Source: an uncultured Clostridia bacterium (lineage in GTDB: Bacteria; Bacillota; Clostridia; Oscillospirales; CAG-272). From it: a stretch of 64,000 nucleotides of DNA. The notes beneath the pieces were generated by a model. The model was not told where the DNA came from. It was given only the letters and a program-made list of their open reading frames with translations, and ran no database searches. Positions within the stretch are counted from its first letter, which is position 1. Each line of letters opens with the position of its first letter. The stretch covers positions 18,402 to 82,401 of the forward strand of contig CANPZU010000005.1 in the NCBI GenBank assembly GCA_947588825.1, written 5' to 3'. Of this stretch, positions 27,660 to 35,261 are shown piece after piece. Position numbers and translations under genes: made by a program.

Positions 27660-27735
27660 TGGTCTGAGTGAGAAGATTTGAACTTCCGCCCCCACGATCC
27701 CAGATCGTGTGTTCTTCCAACTGAACTACACCCAG
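27660..27735 (-). tRNA. tRNA-Pro (TGG) with C at position 33
   Basis: Acceptor CTGGGTG/CACTCAG, anticodon stem CACGA/TCGTG with loop TCTGGGA, T-loop TTCAAAT and encoded CCA. Position 33 is C instead of U. Its first 10 bases also encode the last codons and stop of the HNH gene. Confidence 0.85.
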
Positions 27736-28238
27736 GTTTTGCATATAATGGCAGATCTTAATGTAGAATGGTCAACACCCAAAAGCCGTGCTAAACACCT
27801 TAATCCGTATTGTTTATCTCGTGGCACATATACAGAACGAGCCCATTCGACTTTTTCTTTCGTAAGCTTTGAAAAACAATTATCCTCACACTTTTGTGTA
27901 TTCAACAGCCCATTCTCAGATGCATGAATCATATTTTCACTTCCAGTTACCCATTCTAGGTTGTCTACACAATTATTCAGTTTATTTCCATCTAAATGGT
28001 TCACTTCTGGTTTATTTTCTGGATTTGGAATAAAAGTTTCAGCAACCGCCCTATGTACTCGGACACATACTTTTCTTTCACGGCATCCAAGACTTACTGA
28101 ACACATCTTGTATCCATTGTCTGAAAGTAGCTGTTTTCTGATATGATGAGTTTTAATACCTAGAATATCTCCATGATCTGAAATTAGATAATAATCTCCT
28201 AAATCACTCCCATGATAAATCATTCTTCTCCATTCCAT
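27726..28238 (-). CDS. HNH homing endonuclease (NUMOD4-HNH type)
   Basis: A 170-residue protein. The N-terminal part (DYYLISDHGDILGIK) fits NUMOD4 and the middle carries HRAVAETFIPNP, PEVNHLDGNKLNNCVDNLEWVT, the HNH_3 nuclease signature of phage homing endonucleases. The C-terminus, with SKLTKEKVEWARSVY and RLLGVDHSTLRSA, is a helix-turn-helix DNA-binding region. It stands between tmRNA and tRNA-Pro, and its stop codon lies inside the tRNA. GGAGG precedes the ATG. Confidence 0.92.
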   Translation of the reverse strand: MEWRRMIYHGSDLGDYYLISDHGDILGIKTHHIRKQLLSDNGYKMCSVSLGCRERKVCVRVHRAVAETFIPNPENKPEVNHLDGNKLNNCVDNLEWVTGSENMIHASENGLLNTQKCEDNCFSKLTKEKVEWARSVYVPRDKQYGLRCLARLLGVDHSTLRSAIICKTWV

Positions 28239-28349
28239 AAGTACCTCCGTATCGAGAGAATTGGTAAAAGCAGCACCGCCGCGTGCAGGCTTCTCTCATG
28301 GTGCCTGGAGCCAGACGGCCATCTTACAATAACACGCCTTGCTCCGATA

Positions 28350-28768
28350 TGGTGGAGCCGAGGGGTTACGATCCCCTGTCCGAAATTCCTACATGAACAG
28401 GACCTTCTTACGCAATAGGCAGTTTTCAGCAATGCCAAAGCGGGTGCTTGCGATACTGCCATATCTTGCCCAGGATGTACAAAACGGTTTGCACACCTCC
28501 ACCACCTTATTTCTTTACCCAGTGATAAGGAAAACTGCAAAGATGCGGTGTATCTTTGACCTCAGACGCTTACCCATCCGCCGGTGCGTCGTCTTGGGAA
28601 ATCCATACTCCGATTAAGCTGCGGCCCTGCTAGCCATCAGGTCAACAACAGCGGGATGGATCATGATAACAGTATCAGTGTTGTCATTTCATTTTTGTTA
28701 AGCCTTAAGGCGGTCTTCTACCTGCGAGTCCCGCACTCTCAGAACCCCGTCGAATCCAAAACGGCCCC
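28350..28768 (-). ncRNA. ssrA: tmRNA (phage-encoded ssrA)
   Basis: Read leftward, the 5' end GGGGCCG...GGATTCGACGG and the 3' end GGCTCCACCA are the two conserved tmRNA termini, which pair as the alanine-tRNA-like domain. Length is 419 bases. The tag frame ends GCC GCA GCT TAA, giving an Ala-Ala-Ala terminus; its start is uncertain because the codon before the likely first codon (AAT) is TGA. Host tmRNA rescues stalled ribosomes and marks proteins for proteolysis. The gene heads the tRNA island, behind a sigma-A-type promoter. Confidence 0.9.
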
Positions 28769-28842
28769 ATATTTGATTTTCAAGTTACTTTTTTGCAGCG
28801 TTAATTGTTACGTATCACATTGACAAATATCTGTAATTAACA

Positions 28843-28914
28843 ATTAAATGTTTTGCTTAAATATAATATACTACAGGTTTTCCTATTTGTCAATAGCAAA
28901 ACATTAAATTTAAA
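28843..28914. repeat. Inverted pair of AGCAAAACATT(T/A)AATT motifs around a promoter
   Basis: One copy (28843-28857, minus strand) lies at the expected transcription start and the other (28895-28914, plus strand) abuts the -35 box. They point towards each other across the promoter at 28865-28893. The arrangement looks like a paired operator. Confidence 0.7.
28865..28893 (-). promoter_or_regulatory. Sigma-A promoter of the tmRNA-tRNA island
   Basis: Read leftward: TTGACA (28888-28893), 17 bp, TATATT (28865-28870). It is the best host-type promoter in the window and lies 97 bases upstream of the tmRNA 5' end. Confidence 0.85.
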
Positions 28915-28936
28915 AGAAAATTTTTTAGCTTTCCTG

Positions 28937-29215
28937 TTACTCATTCACCCGTACAGCCTGCTTCAAACTGCTGCTCGCACGGAACATAGGCAGCTTGCGG
29001 TCGCTCGATACGCGCATCTCACCCGTAGAGATATCCTTGCTGTTGCGGCCCTTCCTCGTTTTCACCTCAAAAGTGCCGAATCCGCGTAGCTGCACCTGCT
29101 CGCCATTGATAAGTGCGGTACGGATAATGTCCAGCAGATCATCAATCACCGTGTTGGCTTGGTTTTTATAGTAACCCTTTTCACATAAAGCTGCCACAAT
29201 ATCAGCTTTAATCAT
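28937..29215 (-). CDS. hup: HU/IHF-family DNA-binding protein
   Basis: A 92-residue protein starting MIKADIVAAL, with GAGGAG before the ATG. It has the HU layout: an N-terminal helical pair (ANTVIDDLLDIIRTALINGEQVQLRGFGTFEVKTR) and a two-stranded DNA-bending arm. The usual R-N-P tip in the arm is absent; here the arm reads GRNSKDISTGEMRVSSDRKLPMFRAS. It probably compacts phage DNA or assists recombination or replication. It is the last gene of its operon before the tmRNA promoter. Confidence 0.9.
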   Translation of the reverse strand: MIKADIVAALCEKGYYKNQANTVIDDLLDIIRTALINGEQVQLRGFGTFEVKTRKGRNSKDISTGEMRVSSDRKLPMFRASSSLKQAVRVNE

Positions 29216-29226
29216 GATTTCACTCC

Positions 29227-29982
29227 TCATATAAATTTAAATATATAACCATTAGTAGATCGTCTTTCACCATGACAAACTTTTGAAATCATTTTATATC
29301 CTATTCCTGTACATTTTTCTGCTTCACGTGCACTCTCATAAGTATTTATTAAGTTCATATTCTTATCAAACTGGCCTACGGGCTTTTTACGTGTTGAAAC
29401 ATAGCTTACTGTGAATGTTGAAAAATCTTCATTTTTTGTAATATGCTTCCACGTTCTCTTATTCTTTATATCACTAACCGTCATTTCAGATATATTGTAT
29501 TTTCTACCAATTTCAGCAAGCGGTGTATTCATTTTGATGTCTTCAATAATGCGTGAGACATCACTCTCAGTTAGTATTGATGATTTTACTTGTTCACCAT
29601 ATATATGTCCTCTTTTAACAGCAGAAATTCTCTTGTTCTCGGACATCCGATATTGCTCGTCAGAATATCCAGTTCTAACATTCCCACCATCACCGCCAGA
29701 GGCAATATTATAAAATGAATCATTATGTATAGCATCATAAAATTCAATCCAAAACTTCTCTTTTTCGTTAAGATCAGCTAGTGAAAATGCTTTATCAATA
29801 ATTATTCTATTAAAGCTCGCCTTTCCATATTTATTAACTGCTTTTCTTAATAATACACCACTTCCTATGTATCTTACCCACTCTCTGTTTCGATCATATT
29901 TTCGCTTTCCTATATACTTCTTACCATTCACAATATTTGTTGTGATATAAATAAACCCGTAATATGCCAAATCATCTGCCAT
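29227..29982 (-). CDS. GIY-YIG homing endonuclease
   Basis: About 251 residues. The N-terminus YYGFIYITTNIVNGKKYIGKR is the GIY-YIG catalytic motif, with R downstream (RYIGSGVLLRKAVNKYG) and E in LNEKEKFWIE. The middle has a short helix-turn-helix (AEIGRKYNISEMTVSDIKN), and the C-terminus KPVGQFDKNMNLINTYESAREA resembles NUMOD1 modules. The start ATG overlaps the stop of the phosphoesterase (TAATG); an ATG three codons earlier is possible. Its AT-rich composition differs from neighbours and suggests a recently arrived selfish gene. Confidence 0.9.
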   Translation of the reverse strand: MADDLAYYGFIYITTNIVNGKKYIGKRKYDRNREWVRYIGSGVLLRKAVNKYGKASFNRIIIDKAFSLADLNEKEKFWIEFYDAIHNDSFYNIASGGDGGNVRTGYSDEQYRMSENKRISAVKRGHIYGEQVKSSILTESDVSRIIEDIKMNTPLAEIGRKYNISEMTVSDIKNKRTWKHITKNEDFSTFTVSYVSTRKKPVGQFDKNMNLINTYESAREAEKCTGIGYKMISKVCHGERRSTNGYIFKFI

Positions 29983-31220
29983 TAACCACATCTCAGATGA
30001 TACTCAGCATCCAAGCCTGATGCAGATGAAACTATCAATAATGTTTGTCCAGGATTAGAATATAACCTACGATCATTTGCATAATCATCAGATCCGCAAA
30101 GAGCATCACACACCATTGATATTACGCCAAATTGTTCATAACTCTCTCTATGGTGCTTATCTCCAAGTAAAATATAGTCTACATTGTATCCATATTTCTT
30201 ATGAAATAATGTAGTTAATGCTGTCGTAGAATTTTTCGCACCATCAAGATCACCATGCGATGCACAAAACCCGTAATCGAATACTCTAAAACATAGAAAT
30301 TCGTTTTCAAAATCATTTTTTACAAGTACATTTTCTGAGCCACGTAATCTCTGCTCTAACCACCAAGGAATCAACCTCTCCAAATTATCTGCATGAAGGC
30401 TATCATTTTTATCTTGAATGGTACGCGCATGATTACCATACGTCATATAGACGATTGTCTTATCAACAAATTTGCTTAGATATTCGACACATTGAGCAAG
30501 AATTTCTGATGCCTGCATAATTTGATTGCAAACAAGTTCCTCAGATGCTACTCTTGCACTGACATGAATACTACCATGAACAAGATCTCCAAGAACAACA
30601 ATATGGAGCTTTGAACATCTATGTAGCATTATTCTGTTTGCGGCATTTTCAACAATGTTCTTAATACGATCTTTACAAACCGTCGTATTATATTGATTCC
30701 ATACATTATTTGTGGTCATCCCATAATGCCAATCAGTTAACACGAGGATTGCTTCATTATCATTGTTAAGATCATGTGAATGATTAAAATCAATGCTACC
30801 AATGCTATCTTTTAACCCATTGGCAGCCTCGATCAGACGGTCCTCCAGATTTTCCTCGCGGCCAATCCTGTCAACCATCTTATGGAACTCCCGCCTCTGG
30901 TCATAGAAACGCTTTGTTTCTTTGCGCATTTCAGCAATCTTGCAGTCCAGCTCATTCATGTAGCTATCCTGATTCGGCGCACATTGAGAAGCATATTTCT
31001 TTTTGAAGTATTGTGCAACCGCATATCCAGAATATGGCGTGACGGAAGCGGCCTTCCGCAGACTGTCTCTGTGACAGTCAATCCCGGTTGCTTCAACAAT
31101 ATCTTCCCAATCCAGATCGTCAGGCTTTTGTTCAATTTTCATTTCAATGAGGCGAAGACCATATTCAAATACATCCTCACCGTCACGACGTTCATACTTC
31201 GGATTCACGAATGTCTTCAC
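29982..31220 (-). CDS. Calcineurin-like metallophosphoesterase
   Basis: A 412-residue protein with the full two-metal motif set: LTDWHYG (DxH), VLGDLVHG (GDxxH), YGNHAR (GNH), CASHGD and LLGDKHH. About 150 helical residues precede the catalytic domain and may bind DNA or a partner. Relatives in phages are thought to be nucleases or nucleotide phosphatases. It sits with DNA-transaction genes (HU, RNAP, helicase), so a DNA repair or degradation role is likely. Confidence 0.88.
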   Translation of the reverse strand: MKTFVNPKYERRDGEDVFEYGLRLIEMKIEQKPDDLDWEDIVEATGIDCHRDSLRKAASVTPYSGYAVAQYFKKKYASQCAPNQDSYMNELDCKIAEMRKETKRFYDQRREFHKMVDRIGREENLEDRLIEAANGLKDSIGSIDFNHSHDLNNDNEAILVLTDWHYGMTTNNVWNQYNTTVCKDRIKNIVENAANRIMLHRCSKLHIVVLGDLVHGSIHVSARVASEELVCNQIMQASEILAQCVEYLSKFVDKTIVYMTYGNHARTIQDKNDSLHADNLERLIPWWLEQRLRGSENVLVKNDFENEFLCFRVFDYGFCASHGDLDGAKNSTTALTTLFHKKYGYNVDYILLGDKHHRESYEQFGVISMVCDALCGSDDYANDRRLYSNPGQTLLIVSSASGLDAEYHLRCG

Positions 31221-31408
31221 CTCTCATCCGCAGGCAAAATCCTTCTCTGCCTGATTTCGATTTCTATATCCGGAACCCCATTCCACCGGCTCAGGATCTC
31301 CATGATATCATAAGTCCGCACATTATCGGTGCAAAACTCGGTAAGTGTCATATCGGAGCAATCAATCACCGCATGGGAATACCGCTCACAGCTTTCTCTG
31401 ATCGCCAT
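31217..31408 (-). CDS. Small acidic hypothetical protein
   Basis: About 63 residues from the ATG at MAIRESCERYS, with GGTGG 5 bases before it. Longer starts (31420, or 31465 at MTEEMSCGECEEKC) are open and would add a CxxC-rich N-terminus, but overlap the upstream gene by up to 80 bases. Contains IDCSDMTLTEFCTDNVRTYDIMEIL. Its stop overlaps the phosphoesterase start by four bases, so they are likely coupled. Confidence 0.5.
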   Translation of the reverse strand: MAIRESCERYSHAVIDCSDMTLTEFCTDNVRTYDIMEILSRWNGVPDIEIEIRQRRILPADER

Positions 31409-31658
31409 TGGAGCCACCATTGCACATTTTTCTTCGCATTCGCCGCAGCTCATTTCTTCGGTCATACTCTTTGACCAGCTCTGCGGCATATGCGTTGCTG
31501 TCAGCGATCATCCGCATCAGCTCTTCACTCTCCGTACAGAAATAGTGGTGACGCTTGGAATCCTGCTTCATCGTTCTGGGAAACTTGTAGTAGGGCGGCT
31601 TATTGGGAGGAAACGCCTTGACCAGCTTGTCCTTCTCAGCCTTGGTAATCGAAATCAC
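31386..31658 (-). CDS. Small basic hypothetical protein
   Basis: A 90-residue protein from a GTG start with AAAGGA upstream. Very rich in K and R (KDKLVKAFPPNKPPYYKFPR and a C-terminal RRNELRRMRRK), mostly helical. The sequence KRHHYFCTESEELMRMIADS is reminiscent of small phage proteins near replication genes, but no family was recognised. Confidence 0.65.
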   Translation of the reverse strand: MISITKAEKDKLVKAFPPNKPPYYKFPRTMKQDSKRHHYFCTESEELMRMIADSNAYAAELVKEYDRRNELRRMRRKMCNGGSNGDQRKL

Positions 31659-31725
31659 AAAAACTCATCCTTTTCAAATAGATTTGAGGGCTTCTACTTC
31701 CCCCTTCATAAAAACAATTTATTTT

Positions 31726-31767
31726 GGGCTTGGAAACTCCCGACAACAACCGAGAGTTACCAAGCCC
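31726..31767 (-). terminator. Intrinsic terminator after the RNA polymerase gene
   Basis: GGGCTTGGaAACTC pairs with GAGTTaCCAAGCCC, with a loop of about 14 bases. Read leftward it is followed by AAAATAAATTGTTTTTA, a T-rich though interrupted tail. It lies 55 bases beyond the RNAP stop codon in the 163-base gap before the next gene. Confidence 0.65.
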
Positions 31768-31821
31768 ATTTTGGAATTATTCTAGCGAAACGCCCAAATT
31801 TGGCGCAAAATTTGTGCATTT

Positions 31822-34644
31822 TCACATATCAGCAGATGAACATTTGCGTAATTCTCCGAACTCTTTGCAAAAATGAAACCCGTACAACTCCACATCCCAG
31901 TTATCATCCTGCACTTCTTTCAACGTGGAAATCGGCGTGCGGCTCTTTTCGATCAGATCCAAAAAGCACTGATTGGGAGCAAAAAACAAAGTATAGAACA
32001 ACGTCCTGGAAATATCTTTGTTATGCGGTTCTTCAATAGCAAGCATCAGACGATACACCGTATGTGGGCTGATTCGCAAAGCCCTGATATATTCGATATA
32101 CTCACTCCTGATCTCGTGCACCAGAATCGCTTTCCCGTAGTTGTCCAATCCGTCATCTGTACCGTCCCATACGGAGCGAATTTCCGTGCGCATATCACGT
32201 ACAAAACTCAGGATTCGCTCTACCTGCGGATACCACACGGATTTCTGAGAATACACATCCTGCACCAGCAATGCGGAAAATGGGAGAAAAGGTGCTGACG
32301 AGTAGGGGTTACGATATGAGTTGAGGCTGTGCTGAAGGAAGTCCATCGTCGTCTCGTGAAACTGGTAGTCTTTCCTTTCACTGTCATAATACCCCTTCAT
32401 GCGGGCAATTTTACCCAAGAAGTTCGGCTTTACCTGCCTGCCATCCTTTGTTCTTGCCTCATATTTTCTCCTGAGTCTCTTGATCTCGGCAACACTGTCA
32501 ACCGCATACTCACGCTTTGCCTTATCAATCTCAATGTTGCTCAGGACATCCAACTGCGCAATCTCACAATACAGTTCTTCGTATTCTGAAAAGTCTGCTC
32601 CGCCATTCAGCGCATCCCAAAGCTTCGTGTTCAGCTCCTGAGACAGATTGACGATCTCGCCGATCTTATTGACAGACGTCTTGATATCCAGATCGGCCTG
32701 ATCCGATCTTGTGTAGTGCCTTACAATCTTCTTTGCCGCAACCATACTGGTAGGCACCAGGAAGCGGTGATAGTTGCGGTGCGCCGCCTGAATCAGAATG
32801 GGATTATCAGTCAGCATCATCGTATCGGAATCAAAATCGGCACCGGATAATCTGAACAGAATATTCTCCCCAATACTGTTGACACACACAATCTCAGCCG
32901 TAGCATTCACATACTTCTGGATCTCCGCGTTATCCGTATTTCTTGCCAGTAAAATATTTCCCATTGTCACATGAGGACTGCGGGAGCCGAGGATGATCTG
33001 ATCAAAATCAAACCGTTTGCAAAATATATTCCCTACTCCAATTTTACTCACTCCATCAAACCGGCCGACTGAAGCATACAGCATCTCAATTGGATTTCCG
33101 AGAAGTGTGGAATAATTCCCTTTTACAAGGATGTGTCCGCGTGACAGCTCTTTTTTAAAGGATTTCAATACCTCCTGCCTGAAATTGTAGTACAGCTTTG
33201 TCTCTGTAAATCTGTCCGTAACACCGAGCATCTGATATACCACATCGTTCGTTGTCATAACACCGTCCCAATTGATATCGCCATCACCTCCCATAAACTT
33301 GATGTGATAACGAAACACAGCAGGATCGGTGTAGATCAGATTCAGATAATCCAGTGATGGCTTCACCAGCAGATCAACATCCTCTTGCGAGAGTTGAAGT
33401 GTGTTCAAAAGCTGATAGTGCGTCTGTACCATACGACCATCGAAGAAATGCGTCGGCTTTTCATGTTTCACAACACCGAAATTTCCGTCCTCCTCCAAAA
33501 GCCGCAGCCACTGCTCCAGGGGGCCGAACTTGACATACTTGATACTGCTGGGCGTTGTAATAATCTTGATGTCCTCGATATTCTCCGCCAGCGTAAATCC
33601 GGAAAGCTGAGATACATCAGTAATCCCATGATCCGTAAAGAAATCCTGGATATTTGCATTGAAACAGGCGGATTTGAAAAACCTGTTGCGCAGCAGGATC
33701 ATACCGTAATTCCGATACTCCCCCATCGCACTTACATCGATCAGGGACTGCCCATCCCAGATGCTATTTTCTACCTCTACCTCTTCCGGCTTGGAAGTCA
33801 GCCAACCGTCATCTCCGATTCTGGTTGCCACTACTTTATCTTTGAATACACTTTTGAAATCGTCGATTACCAAAAAATTCTCCGGACAAAGAGGCAGGGT
33901 TCCGGTAATACTGCTTAATGTCAGAGCAATATATGCTTCCAGCGCGGCCAGATCAATCTCCTGGCCGTCCTTTACTTTCAGACCGCACAGTTCCCATTTG
34001 TGCATTCTGGGATACAACTGTTCATCGATAAACAAACACTTTCCAATTCTGCTGCTGCCGCTAGACCGCTTGAACCTGCGAAACACAATACCGTCACAAA
34101 CAAACCCATCCTGATAAAGTAAACTGCGAAGCTGCGCAACAGTCAGAATAACCTTCATCGTTTTACCAAGTCGGTATGTACCATTGTCGAATACGAACAG
34201 ATCTCCAAGCTCCTGCGGAGAGACAGGATTATCCACCGGAGCACCAACTCGCACCGCAAGCAGTTCTCCGTCTCTGATACAAATATTGTCGGTCAGTGTA
34301 ATATCCTGTGGAAGATATCCGAATTTGACATACAGATTTCCGAAAAAGCGGTTAAACTCCTTCACGTTGTATTTAAATGTGACATTGATGACACGCCTGC
34401 AGTATTCCTTCCCCCTCTTGCTGAAAGTGAAGTCCATGCGGCGATACACTTTTTCGTAGACCTCTCTCAATTTGATAAGATCAAGGCTGTAATCCAAAGT
34501 GTTGACAAAACGCCTTGTATTAAATTTGTCGTTGTGATCTGTTCCGGTCATCCGTACAGAGTATTCCTTACTGCTCGGACTGGAGTAGTTCGCCAAGTAC
34601 AGATCTTTTGCATCCGCAGATACAATGTAGACCGAATTGCCCAT
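31822..34644 (-). CDS. Single-chain DPBB RNA polymerase (YonO/QDE-1-like)
   Basis: A 940-residue protein. At residues 600-612, GADFDSDTMMLTD matches the NADFDGDQM active-site loop of RNA polymerase beta-prime and the DxDGD of YonO/QDE-1-type polymerases; three aspartates (603, 605, 607) would hold the catalytic magnesium. Upstream, LGSRSPHVTMGNI occupies the place of the conserved RxP motif, and KGNYSTLLGNPIEML could be the partner barrel strand with its lysine. The fourth motif residue is S instead of G. Such proteins are single-subunit DNA-dependent RNA polymerases in SP-beta (YonO). It would give the phage host-independent transcription. A small protein gene lies 3 bases upstream. Confidence 0.8.
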   Translation of the reverse strand: MGNSVYIVSADAKDLYLANYSSPSSKEYSVRMTGTDHNDKFNTRRFVNTLDYSLDLIKLREVYEKVYRRMDFTFSKRGKEYCRRVINVTFKYNVKEFNRFFGNLYVKFGYLPQDITLTDNICIRDGELLAVRVGAPVDNPVSPQELGDLFVFDNGTYRLGKTMKVILTVAQLRSLLYQDGFVCDGIVFRRFKRSSGSSRIGKCLFIDEQLYPRMHKWELCGLKVKDGQEIDLAALEAYIALTLSSITGTLPLCPENFLVIDDFKSVFKDKVVATRIGDDGWLTSKPEEVEVENSIWDGQSLIDVSAMGEYRNYGMILLRNRFFKSACFNANIQDFFTDHGITDVSQLSGFTLAENIEDIKIITTPSSIKYVKFGPLEQWLRLLEEDGNFGVVKHEKPTHFFDGRMVQTHYQLLNTLQLSQEDVDLLVKPSLDYLNLIYTDPAVFRYHIKFMGGDGDINWDGVMTTNDVVYQMLGVTDRFTETKLYYNFRQEVLKSFKKELSRGHILVKGNYSTLLGNPIEMLYASVGRFDGVSKIGVGNIFCKRFDFDQIILGSRSPHVTMGNILLARNTDNAEIQKYVNATAEIVCVNSIGENILFRLSGADFDSDTMMLTDNPILIQAAHRNYHRFLVPTSMVAAKKIVRHYTRSDQADLDIKTSVNKIGEIVNLSQELNTKLWDALNGGADFSEYEELYCEIAQLDVLSNIEIDKAKREYAVDSVAEIKRLRRKYEARTKDGRQVKPNFLGKIARMKGYYDSERKDYQFHETTMDFLQHSLNSYRNPYSSAPFLPFSALLVQDVYSQKSVWYPQVERILSFVRDMRTEIRSVWDGTDDGLDNYGKAILVHEIRSEYIEYIRALRISPHTVYRLMLAIEEPHNKDISRTLFYTLFFAPNQCFLDLIEKSRTPISTLKEVQDDNWDVELYGFHFCKEFGELRKCSSADM

Positions 34645-34647
34645 GGA

Positions 34648-35001
34648 TCACTCATCCCCCTTGGCCTGCGCATTCTCTACTTTCAGAAGATCTCCATACC
34701 AGAACGTCCAGTTAACACCTTCAAGCTCCATAATAGCGGAAAATCCATCTGGCCGCGCATGGTGGGAATGAACGACAAACACCTTCCCGCGACTGGACTC
34801 CACAAAATTGCGGTAGCTCTCCTGTAGACCTGTGTATTCCTTACGGCCAGTAATCTGGTCTACCTTCAACATCACACGGTCTCCATCATAAATAGCATCA
34901 TCGTGCTTGCCCCATAGACTCTCCAGATAGTTCACAATATGAGATCTCCTGTTTTTATTTCTCGCTTTCTTTTCCAAAGCTCTGCGTTTTTCACGATTCA
35001 A
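34648..35001 (-). CDS. Basic hypothetical protein upstream of RNAP
   Basis: A 117-residue protein with a strongly basic N-terminus (MNREKRRALEKKARNKNRR), then a folded part rich in aromatic residues (GVNWTFWYGDLLKVE). No family recognised. It ends 3 bases before the RNAP gene and overlaps the next upstream gene by 4 bases, so it could be an accessory factor for the polymerase. Confidence 0.65.
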   Translation of the reverse strand: MNREKRRALEKKARNKNRRSHIVNYLESLWGKHDDAIYDGDRVMLKVDQITGRKEYTGLQESYRNFVESSRGKVFVVHSHHARPDGFSAIMELEGVNWTFWYGDLLKVENAQAKGDE

Positions 35002-35189
35002 AAATCATCACTCCTATCTGAAAAGTCACGTATCACCGTCTGATACTCCAGAGCATTCTCGTACAAGACGTTTCTATAATACGTCTCATCATCTTCCGGC
35101 CCATCTATCGTAGTAAAATCATCACATTTCCCACGGCACTCAGAGCCACATTGTTCAAACCAAATACAATCTTTTCGTGCGGTGCTCAT
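34998..35189 (-). CDS. Small cysteine-rich protein
   Basis: A 63-residue protein beginning MSTARKDCIWFEQC with GGGAGG 6 bases upstream. Four cysteines (CIWFEQC, CRGKC) could bind one zinc. The remainder is acidic. No family recognised. Confidence 0.65.
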   Translation of the reverse strand: MSTARKDCIWFEQCGSECRGKCDDFTTIDGPEDDETYYRNVLYENALEYQTVIRDFSDRSDDF

Positions 35190-35261
35190 CGCAAGCCTCC
35201 CTTCGTTACACCGCCGCGCCAACTTTCCTCAAAATATCAAATCACCTTACATCACCGAACG

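Noticed and set aside
28257-28349. Additional RNA gene between tmRNA and HNH gene
   Set aside because: No tRNA T-loop or other conserved signature; it contains short hairpins and the HNH ribosome site only.
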